A stretch of 64,000 bases of DNA from Streptomyces sp. NBC_00258 (GCF_036182465.1 NZ_CP108081.1:10664001-10728000), one strand, 5' to 3'. Counted from the stretch's first letter, positions 53,509 to 62,827 are shown. Notes: generated by a model from the sequence alone, not told the origin. Translations and numbers: made by a program.

Positions 53509-55095
53509 TCACTCCTCCGCGCCGCACGAACTCCCGTCGGCCGGCAGTGAGCCGTACAGCAGGAAGTCGTCGACCTTCCGGTGCACGCACTTGGAGGACC
53601 CGTACCCGGTGTGGCCCGCGCCCTTGTTGTCGAGGACGACCGCCGACGAGCCGAGCCGTGCCGCGGTCTCCGTGGTCCAGCGGTACGGGGTCGCGGGGTC
53701 GCCGCGGGTGCCGACGAGGAGCAGCTTCGGGGTGTCGACGTCGCGGACCTTCTCACGGATGTAGGTGGTGCCCTTCGGGCGGCCGTAACACATCAGGACC
53801 TGGGTGAGCCGGTACTCGCCGAAGACCGGTGACGCCTCCTCGTACTCGGCGCGCAACCGGTCGATGTTCTCGGTGATCTGGTCGGCGGTGGGCCGGTCGG
53901 GGTCGTCGGCGCAGTTGACGGCCATCAGCGCGGCCGGGAGGTTGTCGACCGGGATGTCGCCCTCGTCGACCAGGCCCCCCTCCCCGTCCTCGGCGAGCCC
54001 GCCGTCGCCAGGAACCGTGATGCCGCCGGGCAGCGAGACACCGCCGCCGGCGAATCGCATGATGCCCCTGGTGTCGCCGTCCTGGACCAGCGAGGTCAGT
54101 GCCTGCGAGAGGACAGGCCACAGCTCCTTGCTGTAGAGGGCCTGAACGATGGCGCCCACCAGATCCTGGCCCGAGAACGGTTCCCCGAAGTCCCCCGGCA
54201 CCGGGTTCTCGTCAAGCGATTCGACGAGCCGGACCACGTCCTGCCGGGCGGTGCGGGTGTCCTGGCCGAACGCGCAGTTGATGTCCTCGGTGCACCAGCC
54301 GAGAAAGTCCTCAAGTGCTGTCTGCTGGCCCTTCGCGCCGACGATGCCCTGTTCGCTCAGTGGTTCGGTGAGGGTGTCCACGCCGTCGAGCACCAACCGG
54401 CCCGTCTTCTCGGGGAACTGGGCCGCGTACACGGCGCCCAGCCGCGTTCCGTACGAGAAACCGAGGTAGTTGAGCTTCTTGTCGCCGAGGGCCTGGCGCA
54501 GCACGTCGAGGTCGCGCGAGGCGTTGACCGTGCCTATGTGGGGCAGCACGGGCCCGGAGTGCTCGGCGCACTCGTCGGCGGCCCTGCGCAGTATGTCGAG
54601 AGCGGCCCGCGGGTCGTCGCTGTCGTCCGCGTCGGGATCCGTCTCGTCCGGGGCCTCGCCCATCCCCTCGCCACAGCTGACCGGGGAGCTTCTGCCGACG
54701 CCGCGCGGGTCGAAGGTCACCACGTCATAACCGTCGGTCAGGCCCATGAAGTCCTCGCCGCCCGCGGAGAGTTCGCTGACTCCGGGACCACCGGGGCCAC
54801 CGAAGTTCAGCACCACCGAACCCCTGGACTTCCCTGTCGACCGGAAACGGGCCAGGGCGAGGTCGAGTGTCCCGTCGGCGGGTTTCGCGTAGTTGACCGG
54901 GACGGTCACCTTCCCGCACTGCAGGCCCTCGGGCAGGCCGTCGCCCTCGCAGGCGGACCACTTGATCCGCTGGTCGTAGAAGTGGGACAGATCGGGACGG
55001 TCGGTGTCCGCCGCGGCCACCGCCGGCAGCCCCGCTCCCAGCAGGGCCAGCGTCACGGCGCCGGTGAACGCGCGGCGTTGATGCGTGGACAGCAT
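53509..55095 (-). CDS. Secreted alpha/beta hydrolase, tripeptidyl aminopeptidase (Slp/Tap) family
   Basis: The 528-residue precursor has a signal peptide (RRAFTGAVTLALLGAGLPAVAAA). The alpha/beta hydrolase domain shows NFGGPGGPGVSELS (oxyanion region), YLGFSYGTRLGAVYA with the nucleophile Ser, VGTRGDPATPY (Asp) and NKGAGHTGYGSSKCVHRKVDDFL (His), the pattern of SlpD/SlpE/Tap proteases of Streptomyces. It should remove N-terminal tripeptides from exported proteins. GGGAGG precedes the ATG. It is divergent from the chaplin gene. Confidence 0.9.
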   Translation of the reverse strand: MLSTHQRRAFTGAVTLALLGAGLPAVAAADTDRPDLSHFYDQRIKWSACEGDGLPEGLQCGKVTVPVNYAKPADGTLDLALARFRSTGKSRGSVVLNFGGPGGPGVSELSAGGEDFMGLTDGYDVVTFDPRGVGRSSPVSCGEGMGEAPDETDPDADDSDDPRAALDILRRAADECAEHSGPVLPHIGTVNASRDLDVLRQALGDKKLNYLGFSYGTRLGAVYAAQFPEKTGRLVLDGVDTLTEPLSEQGIVGAKGQQTALEDFLGWCTEDINCAFGQDTRTARQDVVRLVESLDENPVPGDFGEPFSGQDLVGAIVQALYSKELWPVLSQALTSLVQDGDTRGIMRFAGGGVSLPGGITVPGDGGLAEDGEGGLVDEGDIPVDNLPAALMAVNCADDPDRPTADQITENIDRLRAEYEEASPVFGEYRLTQVLMCYGRPKGTTYIREKVRDVDTPKLLLVGTRGDPATPYRWTTETAARLGSSAVVLDNKGAGHTGYGSSKCVHRKVDDFLLYGSLPADGSSCGAEE

Positions 55096-55377
55096 GAAGG
55101 CCTCCCGGGACGCCCCGGCGCGCAGCCGGGGATTCCCCCTCGATCACGATAAGGGGGCACCCCCGGGCACGCCTCCCGGCGGGCGGACCTGCGCCTATGG
55201 CCCTGGCCTGCACGCCGCGCGCCCCACGGCGCGGCGTCACGGCATCGCGCCGGACAGTTCGACTGGGGCACCGCCCGTTGGGGTGAAAAATCGGCAACCC
55301 ACTAACCCGCATCGCCCACCGGCGTTTTATCCGGTGCGGGTGAGTGCCCGCGACCATGTCTGGAAGGCAGGGAACCT

Positions 55378-56133
55378 ATGAAACGGGTTGCCCGAAATGG
55401 TTTGATCATCGCGGCCGCCGCCTCCGGCGCCGTGGCCGTGACGATGCCGGTGTACGCGGACTCCGCGGCGGACGGCGGCACGGCCCACTCGCCGGGGGTG
55501 ATCTCCGGCAACACCATTCAGCTCCCGGTGCACGTTCCGGTGAACGCGTGCGGGAACACGGTGAACGTGGTCGGACTCCTCAACCCCGCAGCGGGCAACC
55601 GCTGCGCCAACGAGGGCGGCCACAGCAAGGGCGGCGACGGCAAGGGCGGCGGTGCCCATGAGGGTTCCGCCGGTGCGGTCGCCGGGGGAGGGGCGAAGGA
55701 TTCACCGGGTGTGATCTCCGGCAACGGCGTGCAACTCCCGATCCAGCTCCCCGTGAACGTCACCGGCAACTCGGTGAGCGTCGTCGGCATCGGCAACCCC
55801 GCCGTCGGCAACGAGTCCACGAACACGTCCCGGGAGCGGCCGCACCACCCGGACAAGCCGGTGTCGCCCCCCGCCCCGAAGCCGGTGGAGCCGCCGAAGA
55901 AGCCGGAGCGGCCGGCGAAGCCGGAGGTGGAGCCGGAGGCGCCGCGGGCCGTGCCGCAGGAGCCCGGAGCGTCCCTCGCCCAGACCGGCACGGACCTGAT
56001 GGGTCCGACGGTCGCGGCCAGCGCCGCGCTGATGCTGGGCGGCGCCGCGCTGTACCGGCGCTTCCGGACGGCTGTCGTGCCCCGGTCCGGGCACGCGGGT
56101 GCGGGTGGGCCGGAGTCCGCGGACGGCTCCTGA
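55378..56133 (+). CDS. Long chaplin (two chaplin domains, sortase-anchored)
   Basis: The 251-residue precursor has a signal peptide (about 1-28), chaplin domain 1 (about 38-78) and domain 2 (about 109-149), a Pro/Lys/Glu wall-spanning stretch, a sorting signal LAQTG at 200-204, a hydrophobic helix and an Arg-rich tail. This is the layout of ChpA/B/C, which are attached to the wall by class E sortase and help form the hydrophobic aerial coat. Domain 1 carries the two conserved cysteines (58, 76); domain 2 has Thr129 and Ser147 in their places. A hairpin terminator follows. Confidence 0.93.
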   Translation: MKRVARNGLIIAAAASGAVAVTMPVYADSAADGGTAHSPGVISGNTIQLPVHVPVNACGNTVNVVGLLNPAAGNRCANEGGHSKGGDGKGGGAHEGSAGAVAGGGAKDSPGVISGNGVQLPIQLPVNVTGNSVSVVGIGNPAVGNESTNTSRERPHHPDKPVSPPAPKPVEPPKKPERPAKPEVEPEAPRAVPQEPGASLAQTGTDLMGPTVAASAALMLGGAALYRRFRTAVVPRSGHAGAGGPESADGS

Positions 56134-56485
56134 CCCGAGCCTGCGCTCGGTCCGCCGAGCTCGCGGCCGGTCGTGGGCCCGAGCCGGCGACCGTACGTCG
56201 ACCTGGACCGCGGTCGCCCACTAGGACCGGGCGGACCGGGCCCGCGGACGTGGTCCCGGTCGTGGACGGACCCGCACCCACGGTCGTCCGCGAACCGCCC
56301 CCTCGGCAGTGCGCTGAATCGTCCCACGGCAGAACACCGCGTCGATTCCCAGTCGAGTGACACCTCCGAGGACGGAAGACCCCACCGGGCACACCAACCG
56401 GTGGGGTCTCCCTCTGCCGGCGCCCGCAGGCCTCTCATGCCCGGTACGTTCCTCTTGCCCGGGACCACCCCTCACGGCCCGGCGC
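56134..56485. other. 352-base convergent intergenic region
   Basis: Between the chaplin stop and the GNAT stop there is no supported gene. The region holds the strong hairpin at 56377-56409 and otherwise GC-rich sequence with short inverted repeats. Confidence 0.6.
56377..56409. terminator. Perfect 12-base-stem hairpin terminator
   Basis: Arms AGACCCCACCGG (56377-56388) and CCGGTGGGGTCT (56398-56409) pair perfectly around a nine-base loop and are followed by a short CT-rich run. It could serve both convergent genes. Confidence 0.85.
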
Positions 56486-57010
56486 TCAGGGACCGGCCGG
56501 GGCCACGTCGTCGCGCAGCACGCTGTACCGCACCGCGTCCCGCCACCGCCCATCGCGGAACCCCGCACTCCGCAGCACGCCCTCGCGTGTGAACCCCGTC
56601 TTCTCCAGGGCTCGTTGCTCGGCGATGTTCTCCACCTCGGTGTCCGCCTCGATCCGGACCACCTGCGTGTGCGCGAACAGGTACTCGACCAGCAGCCGCT
56701 GCGCCCGCGTACCCACCCCCTTGCCACGGGCCTCCCGCAGCAGCGCGATCCCCATGTTCCAGTAGTACGAAGTGCGTGTGGCCACGACCTTGCGCCAGGC
56801 CACGAACCCCACCGCCTCACCGTCGAGCACCACGATCAGATGGCCCGCCTCGTCCGTGATCAGACCGGTCTCGGCCCACTGCCGACGCCAGCGGCCGGTG
56901 TCCCACCAGCCGTACCACTGGAAGGGCGAGGCCTCCTCGGGTTCGGTCAGGAACCGCTCCATCACGGTCAGGTCGTCCTCGCCCACCGGGCGCAGTGTCA
57001 CATGATCCAT
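56486..57010 (-). CDS. GNAT N-acetyltransferase
   Basis: The 174-residue protein has the GNAT fold: VTLRPVGEDDLTVMERFL at the start, IALLREARGKGVGTRAQRLLVEYLF as the acetyl-CoA loop (RxxGxG/A), and VENIAEQRALEKTGFTREGVLRSAGFRDGRWRDAVRYSVLRDD typical of the RimJ/RimL branch. It probably acetylates an N-terminus or small amine. ATG 57010 is chosen from the family N-terminus. It is divergent from a second acetyltransferase gene. Confidence 0.87.
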   Translation of the reverse strand: MDHVTLRPVGEDDLTVMERFLTEPEEASPFQWYGWWDTGRWRRQWAETGLITDEAGHLIVVLDGEAVGFVAWRKVVATRTSYYWNMGIALLREARGKGVGTRAQRLLVEYLFAHTQVVRIEADTEVENIAEQRALEKTGFTREGVLRSAGFRDGRWRDAVRYSVLRDDVAPAGP

Positions 57011-57188
57011 GAACGGCAACCCTAGGCGTGGCCGCCGGACCTGTACCACTGCCTGCGAAGGACACTGGCTCATTGCCGCGCCACGCACCGAGGACATCGG
57101 GAAGGATGCTGCGCGGTGCGGCCGACCACCGCACTCCGCTTGCCGTGTTCCCCCCTCTCCGACCCCCTTCCGACAATGGAGCGCACAG

Positions 57189-58046
57189 ATGACCTCTCCG
57201 AGCCCCGAAGGCATCGTCGTCACGCAGGCCTCGCTCGACGACTGGCCGGTGATCAAGGGGTGGGCGGCGGACGAGGGGTGGGATCCCGGGGAGTCGGACG
57301 GCGCGTGTTTCTTCACCCAGGATCCCGAGGGGTTCTTCCTCGGCAGGATCGACGGGGAGCCGGTCTCCGCGATCTCCGTCGTCAACTACGGTGCCGACTA
57401 CGCGTTCCTGGGCTGCTATCTCGTACGCCCCGATCTGCGGGGCCGCGGCTACGGCCTCACCACCTGGAAGACGGCCCTCGCCCACGCGGGCGGCCGGACC
57501 ATCGGGCTCGACGGCGTGGTCGCCCAGCAGGGCAACTACCGCCAGTCGGGGTTCGAACTCGCCTACAAGACCTTTCGGTTCGGAGGCGTCCCGGCCGCGG
57601 GGGAGTCGGAAGGAAGCGGCGTCCGCGTCGCCGAGGCGGCGGACCTCGACGCGATCACGGCCTACGACAGCGTCTGTTACCCCGCCGACCGGGCGCGCTT
57701 CGTCGAGCACTGGCTCACCGGGCCCGGGCACCGTGCCCTGGTCCGAATCGTCGACGGGCGGCTCACCGGCTACAGCGTGATCCGGCCCGCGCTCAGCTCG
57801 CTGCGCATCGGACCGTTGTTCGCCGACACCGCCGAGGACGCCCGCGCCCTCTTCGCCGCCATGGCCGCCGAGGCCGACGGCCGCCCGGTCTCCGTCGACA
57901 TCCCCGAGACGAGTGCGGCGGGCGTCGCCCTGGCCGAGCAGCACGGTCTGACTCCGTCGTTCGAGACGGCCCGGATGTACACCGGGCCCGTCCGCCCGCA
58001 CGCCACGGACCGGGTCTACGGGGTCACGACCCTCGAACTGGGCTAG
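57189..58046 (+). CDS. GNAT acetyltransferase with duplicated-type domain
   Basis: The 285-residue protein has an N-terminal GNAT domain (AFLGCYLVRPDLRGRGYGLTTWKTALAHA) and a second half of the Acetyltransf_18 type (ITAYDSVCYPADRARFVEHWL, VSVDIPETSAAGVALAEQHGLTPSFETARMYTGP). The substrate is unknown. ATG 57189 follows GGAG. Its TAG stop shares the CTAG at 58043-58046 with the stop of the convergent acyltransferase gene. Confidence 0.85.
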   Translation: MTSPSPEGIVVTQASLDDWPVIKGWAADEGWDPGESDGACFFTQDPEGFFLGRIDGEPVSAISVVNYGADYAFLGCYLVRPDLRGRGYGLTTWKTALAHAGGRTIGLDGVVAQQGNYRQSGFELAYKTFRFGGVPAAGESEGSGVRVAEAADLDAITAYDSVCYPADRARFVEHWLTGPGHRALVRIVDGRLTGYSVIRPALSSLRIGPLFADTAEDARALFAAMAAEADGRPVSVDIPETSAAGVALAEQHGLTPSFETARMYTGPVRPHATDRVYGVTTLELG

Positions 58047-59152
58047 CCGGACGGGCGTCTGCCGGCCGTCGGGGTCTCGCCGCGGTGGCTGAACATCCAT
58101 GCCATGCGGGGCTCCACGACGAACCGGAACACGGAGCGGACCGGGCCCGAGCACAGCACCGTGATGAGCCCCACGGCGGCGGCCGTGACGGCCAGTTCGC
58201 CCAGCGGGGTACGCACCCATGCGTGGTCGTACCAGTCCCAGAAGCGGGACGCCTTGATGACGAAGCCGTGCAGCAGATAGCCGTACATCGTCCCGGCGCC
58301 CAGAGCGGTGCACCACAGGTGCCGGCCCGGTATCCAGGCCAGGAAGCAGGCGGTCAGGACGAGCGCGAGACAGAACAGCGCAGGAGTGGTGAACAGCCCC
58401 GCCCAGGCCGGCGCGCCCTGGCCCGTGACGCTGCCCCGGTGGTAGAACCATCCGGCGCTGAACCAGGGCGCCACCGCGTACGCCGCACCGAGTGCCAACG
58501 CGACCACCGGCAGCGCGAGCAGCCGTACGTGCCAGGTGCGCAGCCGCTCGAAGTGCTCGGCGCGCAGCGTCAGTCCGAGCACGAAGAACGGCAGGAATCC
58601 CAATGTCCGCTGGATCGAGATGTCCCCGCCCAGGTCGGGTGAGACGGCGGCCAGCACGGCGAAACCCAGCGCGATCGGAACCGGGTGGCGCAGCGCCAGC
58701 CAGATCGGGGTCGTCAGCCGCCAGATGAACAGCGCGACCAGGAACCACATCACATACCAGGGATCGAGCAGGCTGAACGGATAGCCCGGATCGTCCTGCG
58801 CCCAGCGGTAGAAGAGCGTGTAGGCGGTCTCGAAGACGAAGTACGGCACGACGACGGTCGTCAGCAGCCGGCGCACCCGACCCGGCGCCATGTCGAAACT
58901 CCGGGAGAAATAGCCGGAGATGAGCGCGAACGCCGGCATGTGGAAGGCGTACACGGTCAGATACGCCGCCGTCGCGGCTCTGCTGCCGTGGGTCAGCGGC
59001 TCCCACGCGTGGCCGCAGGCCACCAGCACGATGGTGAGGTACTTCGCGTTGTCGAAGTACGGGTCCCTGCGGGCGGACGTCGGCTTGGCCCGTTTTTCCG
59101 GTAGGCGTTCCCGCAGAGCTACGGGCGCATGGGCTGATAAGTCTTGCGACAC
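58043..59152 (-). CDS. Membrane acyltransferase (family 3-like)
   Basis: The 369-residue protein begins YFDNAKYLTIVLVACGHAWEPL, the fucose-4-O-acetylase-like signature with the conserved His, and has about ten hydrophobic helices. It probably O-acylates a sugar or envelope polymer. AGGAG precedes two adjacent GTG codons; the second (59152) has better spacing. An in-frame TTA codon occurs at 59138-59140, five codons into the gene, so translation should depend on bldA. Confidence 0.85.
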   Translation of the reverse strand: MSQDLSAHAPVALRERLPEKRAKPTSARRDPYFDNAKYLTIVLVACGHAWEPLTHGSRAATAAYLTVYAFHMPAFALISGYFSRSFDMAPGRVRRLLTTVVVPYFVFETAYTLFYRWAQDDPGYPFSLLDPWYVMWFLVALFIWRLTTPIWLALRHPVPIALGFAVLAAVSPDLGGDISIQRTLGFLPFFVLGLTLRAEHFERLRTWHVRLLALPVVALALGAAYAVAPWFSAGWFYHRGSVTGQGAPAWAGLFTTPALFCLALVLTACFLAWIPGRHLWCTALGAGTMYGYLLHGFVIKASRFWDWYDHAWVRTPLGELAVTAAAVGLITVLCSGPVRSVFRFVVEPRMAWMFSHRGETPTAGRRPSG

Positions 59153-59213
59153 CACATCTCCTGGCCTCGGGGCGGGGGAACCGATCCGTCCCGCCTGCCC
59201 CCTCTCGTACGGC

Positions 59214-59852
59214 TCAGTCGTCGCGTACGTTCGCGCGCCGCGCGGACAATCGTTCGAAAGTGGCCACCATGGCGCCCGGCAGCCGGTCCGGCTCGGCGTC
59301 TGTCAGGGCGACGGCGGTCTCGTAGCAGGCCTGGCAGACGGCGGCGGCGAGCACGGCCGTCTCCCGGTCGGATCCGTGGCGTTCCAGCACGTCGATCGCC
59401 GCGGCCGCGTACGCGCGCTGCTTCAGCAGGCTGCGGGCGAGCAGCGCGGGATCCCCGTTGATCAGGCGCTCGCGTTCGGCGAGCCACGTGGTGTGTTCGG
59501 CGATGCTCCCCACCAGTGCGCTCAGGCCCGCGCGGCCCACGTCCAGTGCGCGGTCGAGCGAGTCGCCGATGGGAGCGAGGGCGGCGGCAGCGTCGTCGAC
59601 GGCGGAGACGAACGCCTCGCGGTGCTGCTCTTCGTCCGCGAAGAGCACTTCCTGCTTGTCGGTGAAGTAGCGGAAGAAGGTCGTCCGGCCGACTTCGGCG
59701 CGGCGGGCGATGTCGGTGACCGTGACCGCCTCGAAGCCGTGCTCGACGAAGAGCTCCATGGCCGCGTCGATCAGGGCGCCACGGGTCCGCAGCCGCTTGC
59801 GCTCCCGGAGAGGGATCTCGTCGTCGCTGCTCAGCGGCTTGCCGTTGTCCAT
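59214..59852 (-). CDS. TetR-family transcriptional repressor
   Basis: The 212-residue protein has a TetR HTH: LRERKRLRTRGALIDAAMELFVEHGFEAVTVTDIARRAEVGRTTFFRYFTDKQEVLFAD (about 16-75). The C-terminal ligand domain is helical. It is divergent from an SDR gene, and two operator-like sequences lie in the shared promoter, so it most likely represses itself and the SDR. The ATG lies at the expected distance from the HTH; longer starts cross the operators. Confidence 0.9.
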   Translation of the reverse strand: MDNGKPLSSDDEIPLRERKRLRTRGALIDAAMELFVEHGFEAVTVTDIARRAEVGRTTFFRYFTDKQEVLFADEEQHREAFVSAVDDAAAALAPIGDSLDRALDVGRAGLSALVGSIAEHTTWLAERERLINGDPALLARSLLKQRAYAAAAIDVLERHGSDRETAVLAAAVCQACYETAVALTDAEPDRLPGAMVATFERLSARRANVRDD

Positions 59853-59890
59853 GGGGCCAGGGTATCGGGCCACGGGGTACCCGATCCATA

Positions 59891-59924
59891 ACGGTATCGA
59901 GTACCGTTTGGTATCGAGAACCGA
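59891..59924. promoter_or_regulatory. Two tandem operator-like inverted repeats for the TetR regulator
   Basis: ACGGTATCGAGTACCGT (59891-59907) is a perfect inverted repeat with six-base arms around TCGAG. A second, imperfect copy, TTGGTATCGAGAACCGA, lies at 59908-59924. The shared block GGTATCGAG recurs 17 bases apart. They lie between the divergent TetR and SDR genes. Confidence 0.75.
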
Positions 59925-59993
59925 TTTACCTGCGGGCGGATCGATTCTCCGTCTGCTCGTGCCCCACCCCCTCTCACACGGCCGGAGCAAGCC

Positions 59994-60947
59994 ATGACTG
60001 CCATCCCCTCTCCCGGAACCGTCCTCCTCACCGGCGCGGGCCGCGGCCTCGGACGCGCCACCGCCCTGACGCTCCTGCGCGACCGCCCCGACCTCCATCT
60101 CCTCGTCGCCGTCCGCTCGGATCCGGACGGACTCGCGGCGCGGCTCGCCGCCGAGAGCGGCTCACCGCGGGTGCGCGGTGTCGCCTGCGACCTGGGCTCA
60201 CTCGACTCCGTACGCCAAGCGGCCGACTCCATAAGGGAGTTGGTCGACTCCGGGGAACTCCCGCCGCTGCGTGCCGTGGTGGCGAACGCGGGCACGCAGG
60301 CCGTCACCGCCACGGATCGGACGGCCGACGGCTTCGAAGTCACCTTCGGCACCAACGTGCTCGGGCACCATCTGCTGATCCGGCGGCTTCAGGACCGGCT
60401 GACGGCGCCGGGGCGCGTCGTCCTCGTCGGCAGCGGCACGCATTTCGGGGACTTCCGGCACACGTGGGGGCTGACTCCGCCGCCGCGCAGTGCTTCGGTC
60501 GCCGAGCTGGCGCTGCCCTGGACGACCCCGGACGCCGGCACCGTCAGGGCCGGCCGGTCCGCGTACGCGGCGAGCAAGCTGGCCACCGTGCACCTCGCCC
60601 ACGAGCTGGACCGTCACACCCCCGAGGGCATCGGCGTCTACACCTTCGACCCCGGTCTGATGCCGGGCACCGGCCTCGCCCGTGAGGCGGGACCGCTGGA
60701 CCGCCTCGCCTGGAACAGCCTGCTGCACCTCACCCGCGTCCATCCGAGCTCGACCAACCCGCGCGCGTCCGGCCGCAAACTGGCCGAGGCCGCCGTCGGG
60801 GTGCCGGTCGCCCCGTCCGGGAGTTATCTCGACCGCGGCCGTCCCGTCCGGTCCTCGCCCGCGTCGTACGACCCCGCCCGTGAGAGCGAGCTCTGGGAGG
60901 AACTGGAACGGCTGGTCGCCGCCAAGAGGGCCTATCCCTCCGCGTGA
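59994..60947 (+). CDS. Short-chain dehydrogenase/reductase
   Basis: The 317-residue SDR has the NAD(P)-binding TGAGRGLGRA (about residue 13), VVANAG near 98 and the catalytic SAYAASK (Tyr/Lys pair), with GTNVLGHHLLIRRL as the active-site helix. It resembles protochlorophyllide-reductase-like SDRs. The substrate is unknown. GGAG precedes the ATG. It is divergent from a TetR gene that probably controls it. The 3' end overlaps the convergent deaminase gene by 16 bases. Confidence 0.9.
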   Translation: MTAIPSPGTVLLTGAGRGLGRATALTLLRDRPDLHLLVAVRSDPDGLAARLAAESGSPRVRGVACDLGSLDSVRQAADSIRELVDSGELPPLRAVVANAGTQAVTATDRTADGFEVTFGTNVLGHHLLIRRLQDRLTAPGRVVLVGSGTHFGDFRHTWGLTPPPRSASVAELALPWTTPDAGTVRAGRSAYAASKLATVHLAHELDRHTPEGIGVYTFDPGLMPGTGLAREAGPLDRLAWNSLLHLTRVHPSSTNPRASGRKLAEAAVGVPVAPSGSYLDRGRPVRSSPASYDPARESELWEELERLVAAKRAYPSA

Positions 60948-61414
60948 TGGAACCGCCGGTGCAGGGCCCGCACCTCGTCGGCCAGCTCCGGGATCGGCCC
61001 CTCGACGAGCACCGCTGGTGCCACTTCCTGGATCGGCAGTGGTCGGACCGGGGGAGCGGGGACGCCCAACTCCCCGAGCCAGGACGACAGTTGCTCGGAC
61101 GACGCCACGTACACGATGCGGCCCAGACCCACCCAGCCGTGTGCCGCCGCGCACATCGGGCAGTGCTCGCCGGACGTGTAGACGGTCGCAGCGGCCCTCT
61201 CCTCCGGCGTCAGATGCGCCGCCGACCAGCGAGCCAGCTCGAATTCCGGGTGGCGGGTCCGGTCTCCGGAAGCCACCCGGTTGTGGTCCTCGGCCAGGAC
61301 CGTGCCGTCCGCACCCGCCAGTACCGACCCGAACGGCTCGTCACCGGAGTCCAGCGCCTCGGTCGCGAGCTCCACACAGCGGCGCAGATGCTTCAGCTCG
61401 GATTCACTCACCAT
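60932..61414 (-). CDS. Nucleoside/guanine deaminase-like CDA-fold protein
   Basis: The 160-residue protein has the zinc deaminase motifs RHPEFELA (metal His and catalytic Glu) and EHCPMCAAAHGWVGLGRIVY (two zinc cysteines). Length and motif spacing suit guanine/nucleoside deaminases. It overlaps the MFS gene by 11 bases upstream and is probably cotranscribed with it. Confidence 0.88.
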   Translation of the reverse strand: MVSESELKHLRRCVELATEALDSGDEPFGSVLAGADGTVLAEDHNRVASGDRTRHPEFELARWSAAHLTPEERAAATVYTSGEHCPMCAAAHGWVGLGRIVYVASSEQLSSWLGELGVPAPPVRPLPIQEVAPAVLVEGPIPELADEVRALHRRFHHAEG

Positions 61415-62687
61415 GCCGTACCCGCCCTCCTGTTGACCTTGGACCGACCGTACTCAACTCCGTGCGGCGCCGCGAGGGAAAGGCGTGCCGGCGCCCCGCG
61501 GCCACGATCGTGAGCGTCACCGTGACCAGCAGAAATGTCGTCCAGGGGAGGGCGTCCGCGCCCGAGCCCTCAAGGATCAGACCGCCGGTGAGGGAACCGG
61601 CCGCGATGCCCGCGTTGTAGACCGTGGTCTGCAGCGAGGTGGCCACGTCGGCGTTGGCGGGACCGGAGGCGTCGACCAGCGCGGTCTGGATGAGCGTCGG
61701 CGCGCCGCCGAACGCCATGCCCCACAGCGCGACTGCGACCAGGAGCACGGCCCCATGGCCGGCGTACGTGCCCAGCGTGAGCATCGCGGCCGCGAGCAGA
61801 GCGAGCGCAGCCAGCAGGGTGCGGCGCGGATACCGGTCGATCAACACCCCGGTGAGCCAGATCCCGACGACGGTCGCGGCGCCGAAGACCAGCAGCACCG
61901 GCCCCGTACGGCCGAAGCCCGCGTTCTCCGAGAACGGTGCCACGTACGTGTACATCACCTGGTGGCCGACGAGCAGCGTCAGCGTGACGGACAGGACCGT
62001 GCCGATGCCGGGCAGCGCGGCGACGCGGGGCAACGGCACGCGCTCGCCCCGCGCCTCACCGGGAAAGCCCGGCACCCGGCGTCGTATCCACACCACGAGC
62101 AGCACGGCGAGCAGCGCCGGCGACGCGAAGGCCGCACGCCAGCCCAGTGCGTCGGCCAGCGCCGTGCCCGCGGGAAGCCCCAGGGAGAGCGCGAGCGTGA
62201 TGCCCGCCAGCACGATCGCGATGGCCCGGCCGCGCCGCTCCGCGGGCACCATACGGGCGGCGTACCCGACGAGCATCGCCCACAGCGTGCCGCCCATGGC
62301 CCCGGCGACGAGCCGTGCCGCGAACGTCAGCCCGTACGAGGACGACAGCGCGGTGACGGCGTTGGCGGCCGCGAAACCGAGCAGCGCGCCGATGAGGACG
62401 GGTCGCCGCGGCAGCCCGCGCAGCGCGGCGGTGAGGGGGATCGCGGCGAGGAACGACGCGACCGCGTAGCCGGTCACCAGGAAGCCCACCCGTGCCTCGG
62501 AGACTCCGAGATCCGGTGCCATCCGCGGCAGCAGACCTGCCGGAAGGAGCTCCGTCAGTACGGCGGTGAAGGCGGCCGCGGACAGGGCGAGCAGCCCCGA
62601 GAGGGGCAGTCCGGGCTCGGTGGACGTGGGCCTCGATGTGGGCGTGCCGGGTCCTCCGGCGATCGGTGCGGTCGTCATACGGCCCAT
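61404..62687 (-). CDS. MFS efflux transporter (DHA1/sugar-efflux type)
   Basis: The 427-residue protein has 12 hydrophobic segments and MFS motifs such as LTELLPAGLLPRMAPDLGVSEARVGFLVTGYAVASFLAAIPL and WAMLVGYAARMVPAERRGRAIAIVLAGITLALSLGLPAGTALADALGWRAAF, typical of drug or sugar efflux. The substrate is unknown. A downstream ATG at 62678 is an alternative start. It precedes the deaminase on the same strand. It is divergent from the sialidase-like gene. Confidence 0.87.
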   Translation of the reverse strand: MGRMTTAPIAGGPGTPTSRPTSTEPGLPLSGLLALSAAAFTAVLTELLPAGLLPRMAPDLGVSEARVGFLVTGYAVASFLAAIPLTAALRGLPRRPVLIGALLGFAAANAVTALSSSYGLTFAARLVAGAMGGTLWAMLVGYAARMVPAERRGRAIAIVLAGITLALSLGLPAGTALADALGWRAAFASPALLAVLLVVWIRRRVPGFPGEARGERVPLPRVAALPGIGTVLSVTLTLLVGHQVMYTYVAPFSENAGFGRTGPVLLVFGAATVVGIWLTGVLIDRYPRRTLLAALALLAAAMLTLGTYAGHGAVLLVAVALWGMAFGGAPTLIQTALVDASGPANADVATSLQTTVYNAGIAAGSLTGGLILEGSGADALPWTTFLLVTVTLTIVAAGRRHAFPSRRRTELSTVGPRSTGGRVRHGE

Positions 62688-62811
62688 GCTGAAACGTTCA
62701 CATCAGTGTGAGGGCAAGTCCGCCGGGCGGCCGAGGCGGGGCGGGCTACTCCCGGGGAGGTAGGGGCGACAGCTCCACGCGTACGACGACAGGGCGGGAG
62801 CGCCTTCCGAG

Positions 62812-62827
62812 GATGGTGACAACCATC
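62812..62827. promoter_or_regulatory. Inverted repeat in the leader of the sialidase-like gene
   Basis: GATGGTGACAACCATC has perfect six-base arms and a four-base loop. It ends three bases before the GGAAGGAG ribosome site, where a hairpin or bound protein could affect initiation. Confidence 0.35.
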
